From Varroa destructor (lineage: Eukaryota > Arthropoda > Arachnida > Mesostigmata > Varroidae): 64,000 nt of DNA. The translations under genes were made by a program, and so were the position numbers. The stretch's first letter is position 1, and each line of letters opens with the position of its first letter. Below the pieces are notes generated by a model. It had not been told where the DNA came from and searched no databases. It was given only the letters and a program-made list of their open reading frames with translations. This document shows, piece by piece, positions 47,768-59,529 of this stretch. The stretch is taken from the NCBI RefSeq assembly GCF_002443255.2, contig NW_019211455.1, positions 51,817,115 to 51,881,114 of the forward strand, written 5' to 3'.

Positions 47768-49106
47768 CTGATGGGCCCAGGCAGCGCAAGATTCGCTGAC
47801 CAGCGAACCAGCAGGTCGCTCGGAGGATATTTTAAGAGTCAACCATCACATACAAGATGACTGCTGGCAGACGAATGCCTGCCTGTTTGATGCAGTAATT
47901 TTAAATGTAACCGTAGTTGCGTGTATGGGTGATTTTGCAACGCCTTGCGATTAACTTGGTGATGACATGCAATAAAATAGCGAAAATCATATAAATAATG
48001 TACAATAATGAAGAAAATTTCTAGCTACAAATGCAGTTATTCCAGGTGGCAACGGGTCCTCCGTAAGGGTTTCGATTACAGTAAAGTTTAAATTTAGAGT
48101 GAAAGACGAGTCATTTATAATATATCACAGACTCTGCTATGGAAAATGACTGAAATAAATGTACAGACTATAGAGGTTTTTTTCGAGTAGTGAACGGACT
48201 TATGCTGTGTTTAGGTATGATAAGTAAATGGGGGCAGACGCGCTAACCGATATCTTATTTCAGTTTTACTTTTGAATTCATGCAAACTGGTACTGGACGA
48301 CATTTTCATATGTGGTTATGTCCATTACGCGGTGGAGATTAACGAAGCATTGTAAGCACGTTCTGGTCCGCGTAGGTAATTGCTGGTAACACAGGGCTTG
48401 CCAAATTGAGGAAAGGCTATCTAATAAGCCTGACAGAATTTTTTCTATGCGTCACATTAGTTTCGGGATTTCTTTTCATTCGAAGTTCTTATATTCGATG
48501 GACCACCGAGTCATGCTACTTCAACAGTAACCTTATCAACAGTAATCGTACTAACCGTAAACGGCGATATTAATGAGTCCCTATGAATGAAATGAAGGAA
48601 CGCCTACGAAGTGGTTGTCGGCGTCATTATTATTTAAGCGAGATCTTTCTATAATTTGCAGTATCCCGTTCGTTCTAGGACCTCATGTCATATAATGTCA
48701 ACAGTCATCATGAGTCTGAGCTCAAGTCACTGACGTTGCCTCAAAAATAATCTCTGAGATTACGTGTACGTATGTCTATTTCGATCTACCTAATGATTCA
48801 TTGTTTCTGGCCGCGATTTATGCCAAGGGTCAGATATCGTGCCACTTCTTACTAAATGTAAGGTTTCTCTCTGTAATTGCAATCAATATACATTTTAGAC
48901 GGAAAGGCGCTTGTCGACACACATCGATTTCGACATTACTGAAATATGTCTATTAACTATGAAAATTAATAATATAATTAATTGCACATTATCTAAAGTT
49001 GTTAAAATTGTGTTGAATTATTTAGAAATCATTGCGGCGATAAATCGAAATTTATAACAAGTAAAATGAAACTAGCGAGCCGGTTTCCAAAGTAACAATA
49101 GCGATA

Positions 49107-49107
<1 letters not shown>

Positions 49108-49138
<31 letters not shown>
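49108..49138. repeat. (TTA)n trinucleotide repeat
   Basis: Ten TTA units. They create a poly-Ile stretch in a spurious minus-strand frame. Confidence 0.95.
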
Positions 49139-51206
49139 GCAGAATAAAGGGTGGAAAGTTGAATTTTCTATAATCTTCTTTGGTTTACTAAGCTCATAAA
49201 TGCTTAGTCTATTTGTCTCCGTATATAGTAATGGTAATAATAAATCTGAAGCCATACAGAAATGTACGAATAGTTTTCTACCGCACTTGAACCTTTTGTC
49301 TTCCTTCTTTCTTGACTTCTGGCGAAGGCAAGTGAAGAAACTGCTTGAGAGATGGAAGAAGGTCGTGGGGATAGACGGCGCTTTCGTTATAGAATTCAAA
49401 TGGATAGCCATGTTTTTGTTCAATGAAAAGCCTAATTGTTTTTATGGCAACCGAACTGCATTATTGCAGCTATCATAAACTATTGAAGGCAACAAATGAG
49501 AACAGTTTTAGAATTGATTTATTAGTTTCTCCGTACATTAAAGTACTTCCAAACTTGGAAAAATAATCTGCAATGCTTGCCGGATCGCTCTGGTCATTTT
49601 TGACAGAGGTTAAAAATTGTTAGGTACATGCCAGCCAACGTTAGACGGACGGCCTCTGTAGTTAGGGTCTAATGTTGTTAACTGAGTACGCCCTTGTCGT
49701 TTAGCCATCGGTCTTGTTGTGATAAAAGAGCTCAGAAGGTTCCCGTAACAGTAGGCCCCAGGGAGCATGAAGGCATTTCATTACTTTCCTCTCACGCGGC
49801 TCTTATATTGCTATTGTTCCAGTGAGTTCCCGGCAGGAACCTAAAAATCCTCGAGGTATCTTGGAAATTTTGAGTCCACATATAGGGTTTAGAATCCCTA
49901 TAACTTGCAGAAATGCAACAAACCACGAGTCAAAAATGAATTTCATGAGGCCACTTTTGTAATCAGCGATCGACAAGCCATCAGATGCTTTACCAGTACT
50001 TTGGACGGTCTGAATTCGCTCACACTGACCTTGATTATAAGTGCTTCATTGGTTTTTGGCATTATGGTTCCACACGGTCTCATGGTAAAAGAACTCGAAA
50101 AAAGACTCATTCGTTGGCAGGATCAGAAAACTAAAAATAACTAAGGAATCAACTAGTTTATTTAAACCTAACCCTTCCTAAGCAATTAACTTAGATTATT
50201 TAACCCGAAATTATAATTGTACATTATACAGCATAATTAGGAAGGCGTAGAAGATTTATACGTTCACCTTAACATACGTTTACTACGTATGTATAATACA
50301 GAATAAATTGATGAATCTGTCAAGTTGGGCGAACGCTTGATGTGTTTACCAAATGTTCTCGCAAAAAGCGTCACTAAAAGTCAATTGTTTTTAATAATCC
50401 TGTCAATCAGTGCGAAATTCTTTGTTCTCCCTTTATAAAGAAGGGTAACATCACTCGGTCTGCCGGTATAACGAGTGGTTCACAAGGGGGTCAGGCGGTT
50501 TGGCTAGCGCTAATCCAAGCGTGTATCAGCTTGTGCTGCTTAGTAATCATCATGACCCATTTCTCTCCTAAAGCTCCAAATCAGGCCGATACAGGCTGAG
50601 CCAGCAAGAAAGAGGACCACAGGCTGACGACATAGCAATGCTTCTATTGGCTAGCTTTCTCTATGCTAACTTGTTCATAGCCCCTATCCCCTGTATATCT
50701 GAGAGGCAAGGGGATTAATACGATGTACACAAGCCGTAAGGAGGTTATGGCACAGTGTGCAATAAGTACTGCTGTTCGTGAAGAAAGCGAATATATGGGT
50801 GACCCCACACACACGCTTTCTAAGAGACTTATGTGAACAAGTAGGGGAGACCTATTAGCTGCTAGCACACACGAACGCCTCATATTACGGACGTTGCTGA
50901 GTTGTGCGTAAACAGTTAGACTTCCTCCCCACCTCGCGCAGAGCATGGTTCCTTTATGGTGGTTATACTGTATTACCGGGATCTGGCATCTCGTGTGTTC
51001 CTTCGACACTCTTTGAGCTAGGAGGCTCGAGCTTGCCCTTCCGTTTAGGCAGCCTGGCCTGATCCTCGATTGTATCTATTCGGCTTCTGCTTACCTAAAG
51101 AGATTGTTGGGTTTTCTTCGAGGCTAGCTTGCTGTGCCATTCTTTGCCACGTTCCTCAAGTGGAATAAACCACTACCTCCTCATCAGCTCTTTATATTAT
51201 CTTGCG

Positions 51207-51207
<1 letters not shown>

Positions 51208-51244
<37 letters not shown>
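51208..51244. repeat. (AT)n dinucleotide repeat
   Basis: About eighteen uninterrupted AT units, the longest dinucleotide run in the window. Confidence 0.95.
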
Positions 51245-51247
<3 letters not shown>

Positions 51248-53529
51248 GGCGATAGCCTTCGGTCGAAAGAAAGGCCGGGAGCCGCTGATTCAAGTCCCGC
51301 CAATGACACGTTCCATAAACTTGTGCGGATAAAGATAGCTATATATACAATTCATTAGTATCCTATATTCAATGGATATAAAGCATATGAAACTTCTGAT
51401 TATCCTTTAGAAGGATACTTTTTTCCTGACTTACTATTATTAGTTAAATTTCAGTTTGGCGGAAATCCTCGACATATTAAAGTACAATTGTACCGGTATA
51501 AATTTCCATAATAATTAGCACCTCCTCTGTGAGAATATTAATACCGATGGATCCAGCATCGTCAGTTTATTACTCTCAATGGCTGCCTGTTGAGGTTTAA
51601 TTCGTTCTCAGATTATCAATAGAGTTCATATCGTTTAGTACTATACGTTTGATGTATTCTTGGCGTTCTACCTTGAGTATCGTTTTTATCCGTAATAAAA
51701 TACGCGGAAAATATGATCTTTTTCAATAGAAATCGACATTCGAATAGATTTAATAAGTTACCTATAACATCACTTCAACTTATGTTGTTGGGCCGATTGG
51801 TGAAAAAGGCTATTTGTTTTCCTAGATACGTAGCCGTAGTTAGAGTGTTGATTTAGTAGGTCGAGCTGTTATGGCCTGGTGTTTTGGCTTGTTTGATATT
51901 CATGTAAAATCGGCATTTCAGCATTCGGTAGCAACAGTGATGATTTGGCCTTTTGTCTTCGTAAAGGACCTTGTAGGAATATTTCTATCTGTCTAAATTG
52001 TCTTCGAGTCCTATAGCTGAGAAGCGGCTCCGGTGTGAACCCTTACTGGAAATTCAATAACTAGGTTGTTCGAGATACATATTCAGTGTTGCAACATGTG
52101 TTGTGAAGTTATTGCAGCTTAAATTTCTTAGAAAGCAGGCATTCCGGCTTTATGGAAATAACTACGCAGGAGTAACCTTCTCTAGATACATCTCTCAAAG
52201 ATACATGATCGGGAAAAGTTGCTTGCTTCGTAGAAGGTATGCTATTGTGTAATAGTTTCGATAATTCGTTTTAGAGAGAATCACGTACTTACAATGGAGT
52301 TTTAAGCCATGGCTTCTTTTTACTGTGTGAAAAAAAGTTGCTAGAGAGCGCTGTTTTTATCACTTGAGCCACCCCACGTCGCCGCCAATGTTTTACTCTC
52401 TGACATTACGTACATTCAGCCCCGTTGTTCTAACAATATTAATTTCATTGTTCCTTTGCTTTGATATCGCTATTGTATTATATTTTGTATCACAAGTACA
52501 TACGTTTGTTTAGTTTAGCGTACAACAAAGATGTTGGGTTCTCATCAAAGGGGAAGGGAAACGGGTTTGCTGTGCCTCTTTTCGGTACCCTCCAGGGCCG
52601 CCCACTTCGAGTAGCATTAAGCAACTCGTCTTGTTTATGCGACGTTTAGGCGACGATAATTTTTGTGCTCCAAGTTAGCGATGATGAGTCAATCGATATA
52701 GTGGTATACTTAAGCAAAAAACGTATACAATTTGCTTAGTAGCATATCTCTGGGTACGTCACCTATATCCAACTGAATAAAAAGCGTTGTCTCACACAAA
52801 AATTAGAACGGTCTTGCTTTCCGGCGGAAGTGCAGTACTCTTCGTAACGGTTTTCATATCTAGTATTTTAGTCCCTAACTGTTCGTATGTTTAGACTTTG
52901 TTCCCTAAATTCGTCATGGTAGCCTCGTGCTCAAATGTACGTTTTGTTTGATACAAAACAGAATCAAATTTGAATGAATCATCTGGAGTAATTTCACAAA
53001 AGACATCAAAGTATAGAAGGGATCTAATGCGGACGCCGATGTGAGGCATAGCCGTTTTATTACCAGGGAAAATATTGCCTTCTCCTATATTTAGGAAATT
53101 TACAAGTGTGGAAGTGGGAAGTTATCACTTAAAATACGACTTGACATCGATTTAACTATCGGGACATCCGGCTCACGTACCTAAACATCTTGACAATAAC
53201 ATTATTTGATAAAAACGTGCCTACAGTTTTTGGGCTTTAAATTTTTTTTCGAGATAACAAAAATAAGCATTGCCTCTATCAACCCTACACAGACATACCC
53301 ACTTTGTGGTTTACATGAGGCAATAAATGAGAGCTTGAATGAACTTCAAGCCTGAACACAATAAATATTGAAAGACTGATAATGACACACTGATTTACCC
53401 GTATGCATGCATGTCTATTTACATTCTGTTTATAACTAAATTCTTTAGAAGGACCACAACAGTGAGACTTTGCCATGAAGATATAGTACACATATTCTAG
53501 CAATAACAATAAATGCTTTTCTGATTTAG

Positions 53530-53707
53530 ACGGGGATCGTTCCGAAAGTTATTCGGGCCACTTATGTCCGCTTTGAAGATGGCTGGCCGTACAGCCTGGG
53601 GACGTGGGTCCGTCGTGCAACGTATCACTCGCCTACCCAGTGATCATTTGGGGGATCGCAAGTCAAGAAAGTCTAAGAAGGCAAAAAGTTCATCTTTGCC
53701 CTCGTGA
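53530..53707 (+). CDS. Weak candidate terminal exon encoding a basic tail
   Basis: After the acceptor-like tttctgatttag, a frame of 58 codons runs to TGA. It reads RGSFRKLFGPLMSALKMAGR, then TAWGRGSVVQRITRLPSDHL, then a Lys/Arg/Ser-rich end (DRKSRKSKKAKSSSLPS). The composition is protein-like and could be a cytoplasmic basic tail. However, no upstream exon, family or nearby poly(A) signal was identified, and the polypyrimidine tract is short. It may be chance. Confidence 0.2.
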
Positions 53708-56343
53708 GACGAACCAGCGCTAGTTTTCCCTTTCTCTTGCTGCTCCGTCTTCTAAAGGATTGTCGATCTGGTTTTTTCTGCTGGCGGAGCCTCTTCGAGT
53801 GGAAGACTCGAAGCGATTTTGTGCTTCGTTCCGAGTTGAGTTTTCCTGTCTCAAGTGTGGCCTGTACGAGATAGAGTTACGATTATTTATGCCGTTGCTA
53901 CGCTTCTCTGAACGGTCACCAACGGCTATCTTTGACAACGACGGTAGCGATAAGAAACGAAACTAAGCAGACGATGGATGAATCGAGGACCAGTTTTATA
54001 GAGCGGAGAGAGGAAGGGAGACGAGGTGGGGTAACTGGCTGGGGTAAAATGTCCTCTTGACATCATAGATCACATCACTGCTGAGTAGCGAAGAGCCAAT
54101 GAGGGCAAAAGGACTGAAGCGCTTACACGAAACAAATCGGCGGCCAACGTGAACATTTTCACTAATTAATACATGCTTTTCAGTTTGGCCTCGTCTTACG
54201 CTCGGATAAACAAATGTTTATTACAGTGATATGCCTCAAAAACCCGTACAATAGGATGAGGTTAATATCTGCTGATTTAATGGACTTGCAAATGTGCGTA
54301 TATTAAAGTGATTCGTCAACAAGTGTACCAATGATAAACACTTTCGAATTGTGTGTTTGAAAAAACACAACTGTTGTTTTTAAAAGAGTTTTTTTTCACA
54401 TTTTATGATTGGGTACTATTTTGTGATTATCGACTTCTACTCTCCGTTAACATTTGTTGCAGCCACCACGAATACTTTAGATCAGAACGTATCTAGCATT
54501 ACCATCAAACGAGTGCTATAGTTTGATTAAACACCTTCCATTGGGTCTGCAGAAATTTGCCCTTGTTGTGTTCGCTCGTCGGTGGACACGGCAGATGCAC
54601 CCTATGCCGCCAGTAATTTTGTAAGCCAAATGTCGAATTCATCTCACATGTTTCCGTGGGGCTAAAACGACTGAAGGTATAATATTTATCGGTGTTCTCA
54701 ATACGAACTTTCCTTATAAATAGGATACAGACGGTAATCTAACAAGTGCTTCTGTTGCCGCAAGTTTAGTCTATATTTTAGTTAATTCCTAATTCTATTT
54801 GAGAACGGAAGCGAGGTTGTTTTTTAAGTTGGTTCCTATGAGCATGTCTTTAGTTGAGTTTCGGTCATGAAAGTTGCGACGTGTATTTACGTAAAGTAAG
54901 TGACTTAGTACGGCTAAAAATGTTCGATAGTCTTTAACAACGGACTGGTTTTAAATAAAGATCACACGATGATTCTTTTTTCCGATTTTCGAACTTCAAT
55001 GAGTTTAAGGGTCGGTAAAATTCATGATATCGATTTAGGTTAAGCTAATATTATTTCAACTCACGCAACGGGTACGCCTAAAGTTACGGCAGCTGAAGGA
55101 CTCGAAACTTTATCTAGAACAGCCTAATATTTTTGTTGCCTTCACGTTCATATCTGACACATCATGCTTCGTTATATATATATATATACACAAGCTCAAT
55201 GCAGCATTACATAGCCCTTCGCCGAGTCAGCCGTCGTCTTTCTCTAGCTAGATTACTATTGATAATTGTCAAGCTGGCTTCATGCTTGCGCTCAAAGGAT
55301 TCGAGGCATCATCCAAGGTTCATTCTACTCTCACTGAAGTCGTTCTCATTACCCATCGATGTCATTTGAGAGTTCCATTCAAAGCATGGATTGTTTTACA
55401 AGAATGTGTGCGCGTTTTCGTCCTTCGTCTAGCCACCTCTTCTAGATCAAACGCTCGTCCCTGAACAGAAGTAATATCAGCCATTTCTGTCATTATAATA
55501 TGCTTCGCTTAAGTCAGTATAACATCGATGATTAAAAGTCAAGCCTCAGCGATGTCATTGTAAGTCATCAACTCCGTTCCACAGCATTAGGGCTCTGTGG
55601 GCTTTTGAACCGTTCAGAAGTTAAGGGGACTTTGAAGGTGAGCGTGCTGGGGAAAACGGGACCTTTTCTCGTACCAGACGTCATTTGAAAGTGCTTCGCT
55701 CGACAATGCACAGCAAGGCAGTGATCCCCCGTCACTACATACTAACCTCTTCGATCTGTAGGTCAGACCCAGACAACAACGACATAATGACGAGATGGAA
55801 AATGGCATAGACTAACGGTACTTTTACGAAGGACCTGCTAATACATACCAAGAATACCGGAGACTGATTGGCGAAGCAGCACAGTAACACAGGACGCTAG
55901 CTCTATGACATTATTATCGTGTCCGAGAAGCGCTATGAAATGCTGATAGGTCGCCTAGGGATCCTCACTGATTGTATCAGGTATGTAGGTATATCGCGTA
56001 ATTAACAATAGTGCTATTACAATCCAATGACACCGTTTTCTTAAAATTTGCAAGAAGAATGTTTAGTACGCTTGGTTGCAATGACGATTTGTTCGATATA
56101 ACGATAAGGAGATGTCGGAGTAACACTTCATGATGGAAGAAGCAGGTCAATGTCACGTGCCCTGCGCAGTTCTGTATGTACTGCTGAACCTTCGGCCATC
56201 ATAAAAACGGTTCCTATGAAGCATCTTGACAGCGAGCTCTCTTCAAGTGATCCGCCTTCAAACGCTGTCGAATATTCTTTCTTTTAATACCTCTCTATTT
56301 CGAGTCTTCACGCCCCGTTCGCCGTTAAGCATTTTGCCTGACG

Positions 56344-56367
56344 GCTGGCTGGCTGGCTGGCTGGCTC
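56344..56367. repeat. (GGCT)n tetranucleotide repeat
   Basis: Six GGCT units, the same motif as at 10299-10321. Confidence 0.9.
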
Positions 56368-58276
56368 CCAGTACGAAACGAACCTTATGTCGAATTAAGA
56401 CCACAATGTGTCCCTAAGATTAAACAGGTAAATACTGTATTTACAGGGACCTTACTTTATTACCTAACGACACTCCTTAAGAACTTTCAGTCAACAGCTG
56501 TACAAGTAGACGTTGGATGGGTCGATAGTGCACCAGTCCAACGTTGGCCTAGCAAGGTACTACTTAATTCGCTCTTCCACGTCTGGGAACGCTGTGTCAA
56601 TTACGCAACGATTTTCTTGAGAGTTGTTACTAAAACGAGATTCTACGGAGCACAAGGCAAACTTTTGGCGATACGAAGAGATAGAAAAGACTGAAATCCC
56701 TAGTACCGAAATAGTTGCCCTTCAGCGAGCCTCTAACGTGTCCTACCTGTCCTTGTTTAGTTGCATAGCTGAAACCAATGAACGCTCAAGCCGTTTCTCT
56801 GCGTTGCCTGAACTGGCAATAGCTCATACACTTAGTTCGAACCCGAGCTTGGAGCCTCTGCGTATTGAAAGAGAGATTGCTAAATTTCGTAATATCAGGT
56901 GATCCGCAGGGAGAGAATGCATCATAGCTATATGACAGCAAGAAGTTAAACTGTGTGAATGAAATCAGCTCCGTATCAAAAAACGAAAATCATTGTGACC
57001 ATATGAAATTTGGCATAGACTAGCAACTGGTGGTTTTTGGGACTTCCACGCAATATACGCACCTATTTATAATAATAAAGCCTACATAAAAAATAGTCGG
57101 TCGGCACAGTCGATGAAGTGGGCGCAAAAAACAGGCCTATGTAGTGTAACTGGTAGTCGCGTACATCAGATTAAATGTTGGCTCCGTACATGCTTTAGAA
57201 AGGTGTAACATTGCTGCGGAAAAGAAATCATGGCCGACGGGAAAAGTTATCTTTTGTGTCTCGCATCTTTAAGAAAAATAAACAAGTATCTGAAAATTCA
57301 TAGAGATTAAAAATAACAATACAAAAACAAGTGTTATCTATGCGATAATTGCAGGTATTGTAAATTCTCAAACCAGCACGCCGATCGACAGCCATGTTAT
57401 ACTAAAGTTACATAAATACAAGCTAAACTTAACACCATAACAGTTGTTATATGTATGACATATCAGTGGATATTACTAATATAAACTATAAATATATTCT
57501 TCTAGTATATAAGAACATCTAGTAGACACTTTGACATAGCAACGTTACAGCTGATCGGTTACCGCACGGACACTTTCTTAGCAGATGCGCCCGCCTTCAG
57601 GCAGGACAAAATGAAAACGATAGAAAACCACTGACGTAGCAAAAGAGGGTAATAAGATATTCTATGAAGTTCTTATTACCTTAGTGCATAAAAAAAGCGT
57701 TACTTAATTTTCAATTTAGCTATGTGAGGCAATATTTGTATCGAAGTTAACTGCGGCCACAATCACGAATAGTTTAAGTAAATTATATTCAAATATAATA
57801 CTATCAATTAGGCTTACTTCGGTAACGTGCCCTGAACAAAAAACTTTTAGTACTGCTGCGTACATGGTAATCAGTGGAATTTCTATTCCGTGCTCGCCAA
57901 AGCACGAGGACTTTCTCTTGCACGTTTCATCGTAGTTCATTGTTTCCGCCTATAATCTTTCTATAGTTGTATGTTGCTCACTCGTGTTTCCCGTCCGTGC
58001 GAGAACGAGGCTAAGCACTTCATCCTGGGTCCACTCGAACCGGTGCCGGTATTGTTATTCCAGTCATACGCTAGAACGAGACGGTAGGGTAACAGGAGTA
58101 TGCAGCAGAAGTGAATCATACTTTGCATGACGACGAGTGACCGAAACTGGGCATCTACTTCGTAGAATCTGTAAGTTTATGTGGCGGCTGAATTGAATCT
58201 TGTGCAGTAATAAAGCTGGCGCAAAAAGCACTACGATAAGCGATACAGAACAAACATTATATATAGACAAACAATT

Positions 58277-58299
58277 CTATATATATATATATATATATT
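58277..58299. repeat. (AT)n dinucleotide repeat
   Basis: About eleven AT units in non-coding DNA. Confidence 0.9.
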
Positions 58300-59504
58300 G
58301 ATACATGATTGTCTAACTAGTGTAACTAAAACTAAGATGAAGCAAGAGCCGTAATTGTGTAACTAGTAAGCATCAGCTTAATTCTAAATTCTGGTATGTA
58401 GGAAACATATACCCGGTACGATACACGCTAAGGAGAAAAAAATGTTCCATTGGGCTTTACTCAATGGCTGCGTCGCTATCCGTCTATCTTTCAATAGCGA
58501 AAAAAACACTATTTTATCTACTAGCCGTGTTTTAATTTTCGAAATTTATATATGTCACAGAGAACATAGCAAGTAGCAACAAGCGCTTCGAGTGGTTAGT
58601 GTTTTTGTAATGCAAAGCCTAGAGGGAAGACGAGTCCACCTTCTTGTACAACTTTCCGATATGGATGAAAAAAATAATCTTTTACATGCTATTAGCTGAG
58701 CCATGGTTTGCATCTACCCTGGTTGTACACACGCACCGATCATCTCAGAGACACTTGAAGCAATGCATCGAGCGATACAAAATGCCCTACTGGAAAAGAC
58801 AATGTGTTTTCCAGATTTTACTTTGAATACACACTTAAAAAAAAAAAAAAAAGCTTTCCAATCAACCACAAGGAAAACGAGAGAACAGTTTAATTTTTGC
58901 CCAGTTTGGTGGAGAACACTTGAGAATTTGTGAACCACTCAAATGTAAAGATTGCTGACATCTTCGAGATCTACACAGTAGACAGTACAATAAAGGACAG
59001 AGTAGGTTTATTTTTAATTAGTTAAATGTAACAGTAGTCTACTCAAGAAAATGATCGAGAATTACTATTTTTTTTTTATTTTGAAACAGCATCACAGAGG
59101 ACATCAGGGTATCACAGGGTAGTGCAATGGCGGTGCCATGCCAAGACGCTTACACATACGTAATTGATACAAGGAAATAAGGTATCACTGATCATAGGCC
59201 AAACAGGACACGTTAATGAAATGTACGAATGAAGAAAACTGAATCAATTCAATTGAACTGATAAAGCTGAGCAAAATGGAAACACATCAGACTAACGGGA
59301 TGAACGGTTCGTTGAAACTGTGTTAGTAGAAGAACCGCAATGAGGAATCGCTAATGAAACAACGAAGATAGCTGTATCAGGAAAACATGAGAAAGAAAAT
59401 AAAGCAACGTATTAGAAACCCTCTACATGAACCGTAGGGATCATGTGTGAAAAAACAAAATCATACTATGAGGATGGACGAACTTTATGGATGTGATATT
59501 CGGC

Positions 59505-59529
59505 NNNNNNNNNNNNNNNNNNNNNNNNN
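59505..59529. other. Assembly gap (25 N)
   Basis: A run of 25 N, shorter than the first gap and so perhaps a different gap class, followed by ATATATGG. Sequence continuity across it is uncertain. Confidence 0.98.

Larger units (their letters stand above)
45700..47800. promoter_or_regulatory. GC-rich, CAG/CTG-rich region, possible promoter or first exons
   Basis: A second CpG-rich block with CAG repeats at 45761-45780 and 47013-47042, a CTG-rich run at 46845-46895 and a TAGG-type repeat at 47721-47767. Read on the minus strand, an ATG near 46794 (Met-Ala-Thr-Val) runs straight into a GTAAGC donor, and another GTAAGC lies near 46569 after a GC-rich stretch. On the plus strand AAGATGGCGC at 46769 resembles a YY1 element. 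These suggest transcription start(s), perhaps 5'UTR exons of the minus-strand PP2C gene about 8 kb away, but none is proven. The leucine-rich plus-strand frame at 46772-46957 is mainly repeat-derived. Confidence 0.3.
47870..53520. other. Intergenic stretch, no confident gene
   Basis: AT-rich DNA with (TTA)n at 49108-49138 and (AT)n at 51208-51244. Open frames at 49052-49423, 50644-51009 (minus) and 49905-50144, 52461-52649 (plus) have no recognised domain and ordinary chance-like composition. GC content is higher at 50.4-51.1 kb, which might mark a decayed mobile element, but no terminal repeats were found. Confidence 0.45.
53710..59504. other. Intergenic stretch, no confident gene
   Basis: Mixed composition with short repeats: (TA)n near 55174-55187, (GGCT)n at 56344-56367, (AT)n at 58277-58299 and poly-A at 58837-58852. 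The frame at 56624-56902 (plus) is fairly protein-like, but it lacks a recognised motif and clear splice boundaries, so it is not called. Confidence 0.45.

Noticed and set aside
50644..51009. 121-codon minus-strand frame considered as a transposon fragment
   Set aside because: No transposase or reverse transcriptase motif and no terminal repeats were seen.
51255..51310. gattcaagtcccgcc, resembling a tRNA B box
   Set aside because: No A box or cloverleaf can be formed at the expected spacing.
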